34,389 bases of DNA from an uncultured Oscillospiraceae bacterium. GTDB lineage: Bacteria; Bacillota; Clostridia; Oscillospirales; Oscillospiraceae. How positions within the stretch are numbered: position 1 is the stretch's first letter; each line of letters begins with the position of its first letter. Under the pieces are notes generated by a model. That model was not told the DNA's origin and made no database searches. It saw only the letters and a list, made by a program, of their open reading frames with translations. The stretch covers positions 1 to 34,389 of the forward strand of contig CANRIU010000018.1 in assembly GCA_947630755.1 (NCBI GenBank), in the 5' to 3' direction. The position numbers and the translations under genes were made by a program. This document shows positions 16,072 through 23,900 of the stretch, piece after piece.

Positions 16072-16293
16072 TTACTCCACCTCGATGTTTTCCGCGTCGC
16101 CCTTCCGGATGCTCAGCTCATAGCCCCGGACGGTGACCTCGATGGGGTCCCCCAGCGGCGCCACCTTGCGGATGTAGATCTCCACACCGCGTGTCACGCC
16201 CATGTCCATAATGCGCCGCTTCAGCGCGCCCTCGCCCCGGAGCCTCGTCACCTTCACCGTGGAGCCCACCTCGGCGTCTTTTAAAGTTTTCAT
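16072..16293 (-). CDS. feoA: FeoA-family protein (second in operon)
   Basis: At 73 residues this is an SH3-like FeoA protein with the characteristic DMGVTRGVEIYIRKVAPLGDP segment and VRGYELSIRKGDAENIEV end. FeoA is a cytoplasmic partner needed for FeoB activity. It lies 75 bp upstream of feoB and 20 bp after another FeoA-like gene. Tandem feoA genes are common in Clostridia and may form hetero-oligomers on FeoB. Confidence 0.92.
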   Translation of the reverse strand: MKTLKDAEVGSTVKVTRLRGEGALKRRIMDMGVTRGVEIYIRKVAPLGDPIEVTVRGYELSIRKGDAENIEVE

Positions 16294-16313
16294 GTCTCTA
16301 CCTCCATAAAGAA

Positions 16314-16535
16314 TCAGTACGGATCCACCATGATCCGCCCGGTCATGGTCCTGTCCAGAGCCACCCGGGAGTCCTTCACCGCCAGGATCTTGCTGCCGGA
16401 CATCTCACTGAGGACCGTCACGTCGGCGCCGACAACAAAGCCCAGCTCCGCCAGATGGCGCCGGACCTCGTCCCGCCCGGTGATCCTCACGATGGTTCCT
16501 CTGTCTCCGCACCCGGTCATTGCCAGCGGGATCAC
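16314..16535 (-). CDS. FeoA-family protein (first in operon)
   Basis: This 73-residue FeoA-like protein has HLAELGFVVGADVTVLSEMSGSKILAV-type content (seen at about 27-53) and ends in RIMVDPY. It starts at GTG 16535, preceded by GGAGGGAGGGG; a downstream in-frame ATG (16520) lacks that support. It has a divergent sequence compared with the second feoA and no obvious metal ligand. It heads the feo operon. Confidence 0.88.
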   Translation of the reverse strand: MIPLAMTGCGDRGTIVRITGRDEVRRHLAELGFVVGADVTVLSEMSGSKILAVKDSRVALDRTMTGRIMVDPY

Positions 16536-16557
16536 GCTGTACCCCTCCCTCCGAAAG

Positions 16558-16614
16558 TTAGCTTGCGCTAATCTTCAGTCAAATAAATTAGTTAGACTTC
16601 ACTAACCACGTTAG
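16558..16614. promoter_or_regulatory. Cluster of TTAG/CTAA operator-like palindromes upstream of feo
   Basis: There is TTAGC-N4-GCTAA (16558-16571), GTTAG-N6-CTAAC (16591-16606) and CTAAC-CAC-GTTAG (16602-16614). The last two overlap and begin right after the predicted -10, so a bound repressor would cover the transcription start. The words resemble DtxR/IdeR-type iron boxes (TTAGGTTAG half-sites), so iron-dependent repression is likely but inferred. Confidence 0.55.
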
Positions 16615-16643
16615 AGGATACCACTCTCCGCCTCTTTTGTCAA
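16615..16643 (-). promoter_or_regulatory. Promoter of the feo operon
   Basis: On the minus strand TTGACA (16643-16638), 17-bp spacer and TATCCT (16620-16615, four of six). The operator-like cluster lies immediately downstream. Confidence 0.6.
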
Positions 16644-16848
16644 TAGGAAATTTGATTTTTTATCAAATCAAATCGACAAAAAACCTGCCGTCCCTCCCCC
16701 GGAGCCTGTGAAAAATACCCCGGCGCGGGCGCTCCCCCGCCGCTTACCTGACCGCAGGCGCGTCAGATTTTGTAAATCAGCAGATAATTTTACCCCCGGG
16801 TGGTATAATGACCACACATTATCAGAAGCTGAAAGAGAGGTTGTGATT

Positions 16849-17253
16849 ATGGTAATTCGAGAGCTTGCGTCCCTTGAGCTCGACACGCTTCTTGACCTAT
16901 ATGAGAGCGTCGGGTGGACAAACTATACCCGTGCGCCGGAGATGCTCCTGAAGGCGTATGAAAATTCCCTGCTGGCGCTGGGGGCTTATGACGGCGGCAG
17001 GCTGGCCGGGGTCATTCGCGCCGTGGGCGACGGATTTTCTCTGGTTTTCATACAGGACCTGCTGGTTTATCCGGAACATCAGCGCAGAGGTATAGGCACG
17101 CAGCTCATGCGTGAGCTGATGAGCCGATTCCCCGATGTCTACCAGATGGAGCTGATGACAGACAACACGGCAAAAACCGCCGCCTTCTACCGATCCCTGG
17201 GCTTTGTCAGGGTCGATGACATTGGCTGCTGTGCGTTTATTAAAAAAATGTAA
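16849..17253 (+). CDS. GNAT family N-acetyltransferase
   Basis: This 134-residue acetyltransferase contains the acetyl-CoA binding motif A (QDLLVYPEHQRRGIGTQL, with RRGIG as the Q/RxxGxG/A loop). It also has the C-terminal TAAFYRSLGFVRVDDIG typical of small GNATs acting on amines or aminoglycoside-like molecules. The ATG at 16849 is preferred to one at 16708, since GAGAGG lies 8 nt before it and a TATAAT at 16804-16809 sits upstream. The substrate is unknown. It is divergent from feo and followed by repeat copy E. Confidence 0.9.
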   Translation: MVIRELASLELDTLLDLYESVGWTNYTRAPEMLLKAYENSLLALGAYDGGRLAGVIRAVGDGFSLVFIQDLLVYPEHQRRGIGTQLMRELMSRFPDVYQMELMTDNTAKTAAFYRSLGFVRVDDIGCCAFIKKM

Positions 17254-17268
17254 AAAATTTTTTCCCCC

Positions 17269-17502
17269 CGCGCACCTTGTCGGAAAAGCCCGCCAGGGAT
17301 TTTCCGACAGGCTGAAATCCAACGTATTTTTTCCGGCGGCATGTACGTCGGGAAAAATACCTTTTGCCGCACAAGCGTGCGGCCCTCCGGGCCGTGCGCG
17401 CAGGGCGGCAGCAGGGTGATTTTCTCTGAATTTCGCAAAATTCAGAGAAAATCACCCGCACGTTCCCCTTGTCAAAAAAGCCAGTCAGGGCTTTTTTGAC
17501 TG
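17269..17502 (+). repeat. Dispersed palindromic element, copy E (longest form)
   Basis: The order is an extra terminator-like hairpin (GTCGGAAAAGCCC region, about 17279-17310), the left module (about 17311-17360), and the long insert. The insert has GCCGC (17366-17370) pairing GCGGC (17405-17409), and a perfect 20-bp stem with CGCA loop (17414-17433 with 17438-17457). The right module ends in GTCAAAAAAGCC/GGGCTTTTTTGAC (17470-17500). It fills the gap between the convergent GNAT and coat genes. Confidence 0.87.
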
Positions 17503-17506
17503 TTTT

Positions 17507-17755
17507 TCAGTTTGCGGAAGCGAATTTCTGCTTTACCTGGTCTATTTTGCTCTGGGGGACGTTCTCCGTGGTGTACCAGCCCTTCTGGCTCATCTGTTTG
17601 TAGATATTGTCCTGCATACACAAAGCGTCAGTCAGGGCGGACTTGAAGGCGGTGTTGACGTTCTCGGTGCTGGACTCGATGGCCCCGTGCATATAGAGGT
17701 CGCAGACGCCCTTTGTCGTCAGAAGGATATTTTCCATTATAGTCTTGTCGTCCAT
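17507..17755 (-). CDS. CotF-family spore coat protein
   Basis: This 82-residue protein reads MDDKTIMENILLTTKGVCDLYMHGAIESST near its start, then ALCMQDNIYKQMSQKGWY, the hallmark of clostridial CotF-like (Coat_F) proteins with a ferritin-like helical fold. It is predicted to be a structural spore coat component, made late in the mother cell. It is downstream of a second small coat-associated gene with a 12-bp gap. No sporulation sigma promoter was assigned with confidence. Confidence 0.88.
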   Translation of the reverse strand: MDDKTIMENILLTTKGVCDLYMHGAIESSTENVNTAFKSALTDALCMQDNIYKQMSQKGWYTTENVPQSKIDQVKQKFASAN

Positions 17756-17767
17756 CCTCTTACCTCC

Positions 17768-17941
17768 TCACACAAGGGCGTAAAATCTGCCGTAGATCTC
17801 CCGGTTCTTGTCCACAAGCTGCTGGGCCTGTGCCTTGAGCTGGGGGTCGGTCAGGGTGTTGACGGCCTCGCGGCACTGTCTGGAGAGAAATTCAGCGTGC
17901 CCCAGGGCGTCCTCGATATAGAGCAGTTCTTTTGAGCTCAT
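17768..17941 (-). CDS. Small CotF-associated protein, 57 residues
   Basis: An ATG at 17941 follows GAGGTG, and the frame runs to TGA at 17770-17768. The protein begins MSSKELLYIEDALGHAEF and is helical and glutamine-rich (QLKAQAQQLVDKNREIYGRF). Similar small proteins precede CotF genes in Clostridia and look like shortened coat family members. Its position and reading frame make it the first gene of a two-gene coat operon. A minus-strand TATAAT (17988-17983) lies upstream. Confidence 0.8.
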   Translation of the reverse strand: MSSKELLYIEDALGHAEFLSRQCREAVNTLTDPQLKAQAQQLVDKNREIYGRFYALV

Positions 17942-18061
17942 TTTAAAATCACCTCAAAGCTATTTTGCCGCGGAAGGTCCGGATTATACCCGTGTCTCCC
18001 CTTTTTTGCGTGTCATGTCCCGTCATCGCAGCGAATATCCTTCTCACGAAGGGGTGATTTT

Positions 18062-18544
18062 ATGAAAATTGATCCAAAAAAGCTGGCTCTCTGCCTTCTG
18101 CTGCCGCTGGCGGCGGGGGCCGCGTCGGCGGCGCTGTCCGCCGGGGGGATGGCGGAATTTTCCCAAATCAAAAAGCCGCCCCTGACGCCGCCGGGATGGG
18201 TGTTCCCGGTGGTGTGGACGGCTCTGTATCTTTCCATGGGCGCGGCGTCCTATATCGTCTCCCGGTCCCGCGCTCCCCGGGAGCACATAAGCTGCGCCCT
18301 GACGGTCTACGGCTGTCAGCTCGCCCTCAACTTCTTCTGGCCCATACTGTTTTTTGTGGTGAAGCTCTACCTCACGGCGTTTTTCTGGCTTACCGCGCTG
18401 TGGCTGGCGGTGCTGGGGACCTTCGCCATATTTAAGAAGCTGAGCTCCGCCGCGGGATTTCTCATTCTCCCGTACCTTATCTGGGTCACCTTCGCGGGGT
18501 ATTTAAACCTCGGGGTGTACATCCTCTCCGGAGGGGCCGCCTGA
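18062..18544 (+). CDS. tspO: TspO/MBR family membrane protein
   Basis: This is a 160-residue five-helix protein of the translocator protein (TspO/MBR, tryptophan-rich sensory) family. Visible family segments are KKPPLTPPGWVFPVVWTALY (loop and helix 2), NFFWPILFF, and the C-terminal helix VTFAGYLNLGVYIL. Bacterial TspO binds porphyrins, and roles in tetrapyrrole or stress handling are reported. AAGGGGTGA precedes the ATG. Its last 42 bp overlap the 3' end of the convergent Nudix gene. Confidence 0.92.
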   Translation: MKIDPKKLALCLLLPLAAGAASAALSAGGMAEFSQIKKPPLTPPGWVFPVVWTALYLSMGAASYIVSRSRAPREHISCALTVYGCQLALNFFWPILFFVVKLYLTAFFWLTALWLAVLGTFAIFKKLSSAAGFLILPYLIWVTFAGYLNLGVYILSGGAA

Positions 18545-18931
18545 AAGCTCCATCAGCCTGCGGAGGATCTCCCTGTCCGCGGGGCAGAAGCTGTATTTCG
18601 GTATGTCCCGGGGATATATCCACCTTATGTCCGTGTGCTCTATCATTTTCGGCTCACCGCTCACGAGCCTTGTGTTGAAAAGCGTCAGGTCCACGGTCAT
18701 GTCCGGGTAGGTGTGGACAAGCTCCAAGAACACGCTCACGGGCTCCACCTCAATGTCCAGCTCCTCCCGGCACTCCCTGACGAGCGCCTGGGCCCCGGTC
18801 TCCCCGGGCTCGACCTTGCCGCCCACGAACTCATACAGCCCCCCGCGTGCCTTTTGGGGCGGGCGGCGGCATATGAGGAACCTGCCCTCTCTCCAGATAA
18901 GCGCCGCGGAAACTGCCACAGGTGTGCCCAT
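18503..18931 (-). CDS. Nudix hydrolase, MutT-like
   Basis: This 142-residue protein contains the Nudix box G38-x5-E44-x7-R52-E53-C-R-E56-E57, which binds Mg and hydrolyses a nucleoside diphosphate linked to X. The final conserved Gly of the box is Asp59. Motifs before it (ICRRPPQKARGGLYEFVGG) match 8-oxo-dGTPase/MutT-type enzymes, so nucleotide-pool cleaning is plausible. The ATG at 18931 is chosen because AAGGAGGGG precedes it. It has its own promoter, divergent from the ATP-grasp gene, and overlaps tspO tail-to-tail. Confidence 0.9.
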   Translation of the reverse strand: MGTPVAVSAALIWREGRFLICRRPPQKARGGLYEFVGGKVEPGETGAQALVRECREELDIEVEPVSVFLELVHTYPDMTVDLTLFNTRLVSGEPKMIEHTDIRWIYPRDIPKYSFCPADREILRRLMELSGGPSGEDVHPEV

Positions 18932-18951
18932 ATTACCCCTCCTTTTCACGA

Positions 18952-18980
18952 ATAATACCACAGGACCCGGGGAAATTCAA
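18952..18980 (-). promoter_or_regulatory. Promoter of the Nudix gene
   Basis: On the minus strand TTGAAT (18980-18975), 17-bp spacer and TATTAT (18957-18952, five of six). Confidence 0.65.
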
Positions 18981-18989
18981 TTATATTCG

Positions 18990-19018
18990 TTGAAAATCCC
19001 GGCGCCATGTAGTAAAAT
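18990..19018 (+). promoter_or_regulatory. Promoter of the ATP-grasp/PHP operon
   Basis: TTGAAA (18990-18995), 17-bp spacer and TAAAAT (19013-19018). Its -35 is 9 bp from the -35 of the divergent Nudix promoter. The arms TTCAA and TTGAA (18976-18980, 18990-18994) form an inverted repeat between the two. Confidence 0.6.
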
Positions 19019-19049
19019 GACGTGTAAAAGCTGCCGAGGAGGTCCGGAT

Positions 19050-20183
19050 ATGCAAGCGGTGATAACAGATGCGCAGTACAGGATGGCTCTCCCCCTCATC
19101 CGCGATCTTGGTGAGCACGGAGTGGGGGTCACAGTCTGTTACCCGGGCGCGGACCTGCCCTATTCGGCAAGGTCAAAGTATGTGTCCGGGGCGGTGAGCC
19201 TCCCGGGGCAGGACGACCCGGGGCGGTACATCCAAAGGCTCTTTGAGGTATGCGCGGGACTTGCCTCCGACCGGGAGAAGCCCGTGCTGCTGCCCGTGGG
19301 GGCGGGGACGCTGGAGCTTCTTGCGGACCCCGGCGTCCGGGAGAGATTTGACACGGTGTGCCACGCCCTTCTGCCCAGCCGCGGGGCGCTGGACGGCGCC
19401 AACGACAAGGCGTCCCTGGCGGTGCTGGCCCGATCTCTCGAGGTACCCCTGCCGAGGATATACTCCGGCGGCGAGGAGGTGTCCTTCCCCGCCGTTATTA
19501 AGCCCGTCTGCGGTGAAAAGCAGGGTCTTCACGCCGAAGAGAGGTACGTTATCGCCCACAGCACGGAGGAGCTCACATCGGCGTGGGACAGGTTTCGGGC
19601 CCTCGGCTCGGAGATCATTATCGAGGAGTACCTCCCCGGCGAGGGGCTGGGTCTTTCGGTGCTCGCCAGGGACGGGGAGATAATCGACCATATCGCCCAT
19701 CGGCGGGTGCGGGAGCTGCCGGTATCCGGCGGGCCCTCCACCTGCTGCGAGGTAATTGACGGCGCGGAGCTTCTGCCGATGGCCCAAAAGCTCATTGGCG
19801 CCCTGTCCTTCTCCGGCGTGGCGATGGTGGAATTCAAGCGCGGGGCCGACGGCGTGGCGAGGCTTCTGGAGATAAACCCCCGGATCTGGGGCTCCTTCCC
19901 GCTGGTGAGGGCGTCGGGGAGCGCCCTCGCCCTCAACTGGTTTCGCGTCTCCGCCGGGCTCAGGCCGGAGCGCCGCCAGCCGAAGCCCGGGGCGCGGATG
20001 TACTTTCTCCCCTCGGAGGCGGCGCGGGGCCTCAAGTGCCTCGCCATGGGCCGCCCCGGCGGGCTGTTCGCGCCGCTGGGCGATATGCTCTCCCCCAGAT
20101 GCCGTGAGGGGATATTCGACCTGCGCGACATGGCGGCGTCCTGGGGCTACATCGGCTCTTACCTGAAAAGGAGCGGAAAATGA
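19050..20183 (+). CDS. ATP-grasp carboxylate-amine ligase-like protein
   Basis: The ATG at 19050 follows GAGGAGGT, giving 377 residues. A pre-ATP-grasp domain (1-110) is followed by an ATP-grasp fold: NDK (118-120), VIKP with the nucleotide-binding Lys151, IIIEEYLPGEG (Glu192, Glu193), and the Mg-binding MVEFKRG and LLEINPRIWGS (Glu261, Glu274, Asn276). Such enzymes activate a carboxylate as acyl-phosphate and join it to an amine. The C-terminal third (about 300-377) is basic and not recognised. The gene overlaps the PHP gene by 4 bp (ATGA). The substrate is unknown; a wall, peptide or small-metabolite ligation is possible. Confidence 0.85.
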   Translation: MQAVITDAQYRMALPLIRDLGEHGVGVTVCYPGADLPYSARSKYVSGAVSLPGQDDPGRYIQRLFEVCAGLASDREKPVLLPVGAGTLELLADPGVRERFDTVCHALLPSRGALDGANDKASLAVLARSLEVPLPRIYSGGEEVSFPAVIKPVCGEKQGLHAEERYVIAHSTEELTSAWDRFRALGSEIIIEEYLPGEGLGLSVLARDGEIIDHIAHRRVRELPVSGGPSTCCEVIDGAELLPMAQKLIGALSFSGVAMVEFKRGADGVARLLEINPRIWGSFPLVRASGSALALNWFRVSAGLRPERRQPKPGARMYFLPSEAARGLKCLAMGRPGGLFAPLGDMLSPRCREGIFDLRDMAASWGYIGSYLKRSGK

Positions 20184-20923
20184 ACCTGAAAATCGACCTT
20201 CACGTCCACTCGGACCTCTCCCCCGACGGCATCGACAGTCTTGAGAGCCTCCTTGACGCCGCCCGCGGGCGGGGCCTTGACGCCATAGCCCTGACAGACC
20301 ACGACATCCCCTCGACGGCCCTTTCCGGGGATGTGCTGGTGATACCGGGGATAGAGATCTCCACCTCCGACGGGCACATTCTGGGGCTATTCACCTCCGG
20401 CGGGGAGTACACCCTCCGGTCGCGGCTCGGGCGGCTGCCCACCGCCCGGGAGGCCATCGAGGAGATACACGCCCGCGGCGGCGTCGCCGTCTGGGCGCAC
20501 CCCTATGAGCGCCGGGAGGAGGTAAGCGCCGACGCCGCCCTGGCGGACCTCATCGAGACGCAAAACGCCCGGGCGGACTTCAAGCGCTTTCACGCAAACG
20601 CGAAGGCCCGGGACCTAGCCCGGCGCCTTCAAAAGCCCGCCTCCGGCGGCAGCGACGCCCACAGCCGCCACGAGGTGGGAAACGCCCTCACCGTGGCGGA
20701 CTGCGCCGGAAGGACCCTTGAGGACATAAAGGCCGCGCTTCTTGCCGGGAGGACGAGGCCGCAGCTTATAAGGTCCACGCCGAGGCTCCGCAAGGCGCTG
20801 TCGCAGCTTAAAAAATGCCGCCGCACCCACGCCTCCCCGGCGAGGCTCCTCAAGGCGGTTTTGTATTTCCCCTACTGCCTGCTGCTGGACGTTAAGAGCC
20901 TTTTCGCAAAAAGGGAAAAATAA
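20180..20923 (+). CDS. PHP domain metal-dependent phosphoesterase
   Basis: This 247-residue PHP protein carries the metal-site motifs in order: HVHS (8-11), TDHD (39-42), PGIEI (Glu59), His66 in GHILG, AHP (His107) and GSDAH (157-161). PHP proteins hydrolyse phosphoesters such as histidinol phosphate, nucleotide 3',5'-bisphosphates or cyclic phosphodiesters. A basic C-terminal tail (about 195-247) ends in a hydrophobic stretch (AVLYFPYCLLLDV), possibly membrane-facing. The 4-bp overlap with the ATP-grasp gene indicates a shared pathway, for instance removing or supplying a phosphate on the ligase substrate, but this is inferred. Confidence 0.88.
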   Translation: MNLKIDLHVHSDLSPDGIDSLESLLDAARGRGLDAIALTDHDIPSTALSGDVLVIPGIEISTSDGHILGLFTSGGEYTLRSRLGRLPTAREAIEEIHARGGVAVWAHPYERREEVSADAALADLIETQNARADFKRFHANAKARDLARRLQKPASGGSDAHSRHEVGNALTVADCAGRTLEDIKAALLAGRTRPQLIRSTPRLRKALSQLKKCRRTHASPARLLKAVLYFPYCLLLDVKSLFAKREK

Positions 20924-20945
20924 AGCTGCAACTTCAGAATAAAGC

Positions 20946-20990
20946 TGCCCGGGCGGACCGCAGGGTCCGCCCGGGCAATTTGCTTTTTTA
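20946..20990 (+). terminator. Terminator of the ATP-grasp/PHP operon
   Basis: A perfect 14-bp stem (TGCCCGGGCGGACC at 20946-20959 with its complement at 20964-20977), GCAG loop, then ATTTGCTTTTTTA. The convergent giant gene ends just beyond it and may share it. Confidence 0.88.
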
Positions 20991-20994
20991 CGGT

Positions 20995-23900
20995 TTATCT
21001 TCTCTTCCTGCCGGGGATGAGGCAGGTCGCCGCGAAGGCCGCGAGGCTCAGCGCCATGACCGCGATGAGAAGCGGCATGGGCAGGGAGTCGTCGCCGGTT
21101 GCGGGTGTGTCGTCCTTGTCAACATCCTCTCCGCTGTCCAGAGGCACATCGTCGTCGGGTATCTCGGTGCCGGGCTCCTCGGGAGTGCCGGGGTCGGGGG
21201 CAAGAGGCGTCTCCTCATCGGGTATCTCCGCGCCGGGGTCCTCGGAGGTGCCGGGAGCCGCGGGGGTCACCGGGTTTGCGGGGAACACGGGGCCCGGAGC
21301 GGACTGGGTCACGACCGCGGTGCCGCAGACGGTGAGCTCGTCGAGCATGATGAAGGTGTAGGGCTCGTTCTTGCTCTCCTGAATTGCGCGCTTGAACTCA
21401 AACCTCACGAATCTCGCCGTCAGGCCCTCAAGCTTCATGGTGTAGAGGTGCTTCTCAAACCGGGTGTCGTCAGCCGCGAGGGTAACATCGGGCTCTGCGA
21501 AGGCTCCAACCTCGGTCCAATTCTCGCCGTCGTTGGAGATAAGGAGCTTCAGCCCCTCGGGACCGCCCATTCCCGGTCCGTCGCAAACCACAAAGTCGAT
21601 ACTCGCCCGGCTCAGCTCGTGGGCCGTGCCGAGGTCCGCGGTGACGTAGTAGCCGCTGTTGAGGAAGGTCGTGGCGGTGTCTCCCGCCTCCCAGCCTCTC
21701 TGGAAGCCAAGGTAGGGGCCTCCGGCGGTGTTCATGTTGTACTTGTAGCCTCCGCCGTAGGCGCCGTCCACCAGCTTGCCCTTCAGAGCGCCAATCTCCT
21801 CAAGCTTCGCCTTTCCGGTGTCGTTCATCTCGCCGATGAGCCCGACGGTCAGGTCTCCGCCCTCAAGGCGCACGGTGTCAAGCTCCGCGTCGATGTTGTT
21901 GAAGCCCTTGATGTACTTGTAGGTGTAGTCGTAGATGTCCCTGAGGCCCTCGCCCGTGCCCTCGTTGTAGGCCATGTTGGTGAAGTCCCAGGTCCCCCAG
22001 TACCACGCCTGAGGCGCGGCCTGATAGCCTGTGCTTATTCCGGTCTGGAGGTAGGAGCGGAAGGTGTCCACATAGCCGGGCTTGTTGCCCATCCACTCCA
22101 TCTCTATGCCAAGTCCGTACTTCTTCGCCAGAGACGCGGCGGTGTCCATGCGCTTCTGGTCGTAGTTGTAGCCGTTGGGCTGCATCACGGCGTAGTCGAA
22201 GCCGTAGCTGGCCCAGTCGCGGTAGCCCTCGGCGGTGTAGAAGGGTATCCAGTAGGAGCTGTACTTCTCGCCGACCTCATCCACCATCATGTTGTAGACG
22301 CGGATGGTGTCGTAGATTATCCTGTCGGAGGCGATGGAGGCCTTCTCCTCGAAGTAGTAGAACCCGTCGAGGTAGATGTGCTGGTAATTCTTCGCCTCGA
22401 ACACGTCGACTACCTCCTCCATGTACCACAGGAACACGGAGGCCCTGTCGGAGAGGGTGGCGTCCACGTCGCCGCCGTGGCCCTGGAGGGTGAAGTCAAG
22501 GACCCTGTCCTCCTCAAGGACGCTCACGGTGTAGGAGAGCTTCCCCTCATCGTCGCGGGTGACGGTGACGTACTTCTCGCCCGCCTTGAGGGAGCCCCAC
22601 TTGTCCTGAACGGGGACCGCGGGATACACGGGGATCTTTATGGCGATCCTGTGGTTGTTTATCTCCTCCTGAGTAAGTCCGTTGAGGCCGGAGGGCCTGA
22701 GCTCTCCCTTGAGCTGCCGCATGGCCTCCTCCAGGGCGTCAACTCCGGTGGGGTCGCCGTTGTCCTTATAGTTGAAGGTGTGGTCGAGCTGCGCCTCCCA
22801 GTCCTCTCTGTCGGCGTAGGGCCCGTTGGGCACGCTGGAGTTGAGAAGGTATGTGCTCTTATCCTTTGTCCAGCCGTGGCCCATGAAGGTTATGGAGTCA
22901 TAGAGCCAGTCAAGGGGATTGCCCTCGTTGTCGATATATGCCGCCACGGCCCTCATGTCCTTTACGGTGCGGAAGATCTCGGTGATGGCGCCGTTCACGG
23001 TGCCCCAGCCCTGATACGCAAGGTAGTCGTGGTGGATCTGTTTGGACTCCTCATAGGTGGGCCAGGTGTTTACGATGTTTTTCTCCTCGCCGAATTTCTC
23101 AAGTTTGGTGAGGTCATCGGCGTCGCCGCTGGGAGTTCTGGAGCCCTCGACTATGAGCTCGTCGGGGAATACAAAGACCTCCACATCGAACACAAGGCGG
23201 ATGTACCTTGCGTTGTAATTAAGCCCGGTGAAGCGCATGACGCCCGCATCAAGGGAGTAGCCCAGGCTCTCCCGCTCCACCTCGGTGAGCTCGCCGATGT
23301 TGTAGAAGCTCTCGCCGTCCTCGGAGAGGGCGATCTTCAGTGTGTTGGGGGCGTAGATGCCGTAGCTCTCCTCGCCTCTGAGGGTCACGCGGGTGGGGTC
23401 GCTGATGCCCATGCTCATGCCTACCTCGGTGATGTTGTAAAGGCCGCCAAGGTCAACTATGATGTCGCGCTCGCCGCCGTGGTAGGCGTTGATGTAGAGG
23501 CCGCGACCGGAGCTCAGGTCATCCCAGCTCTTTCCGACCCACTTGGCCTCGTTTGTGAAGCGCTCGGGGTAGTCCCTGGCGTACACGCCGTCGATGAGCC
23601 TGTCGCGGGACTTCTCCTCGACCTCCTCCACCAGAGGCAGGGACTGGTTGTTGTTGTAGTGCCAGGTCGTGTCGGAGAGGGCCCACTGGGTTATTTCGGC
23701 GTCCCTTGTGAGCCTGTTCTCATCCACATCGGGGGTGTCGGGCGTCTCGGGGGCAGCAGCCGCAGGCCTGGCGCCGTTGACGGAGACCTCGTCTATCATA
23801 AGCCATGTGTCGGTCCCGTTGTAGACCTCGGGGTCGAGCACCAGGCGCGAGAAGGCGAAGCGCACATACCTGGCACTGCCCACCGTGTCGATGGTGTAGA

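Noticed and set aside
16708-16848. N-terminal extension of the GNAT gene (ATG at 16708)
   Set aside because: The added residues are Arg/Pro-rich and cover the promoter; the ATG at 16849 has a ribosome binding site and starts at the GNAT fold.
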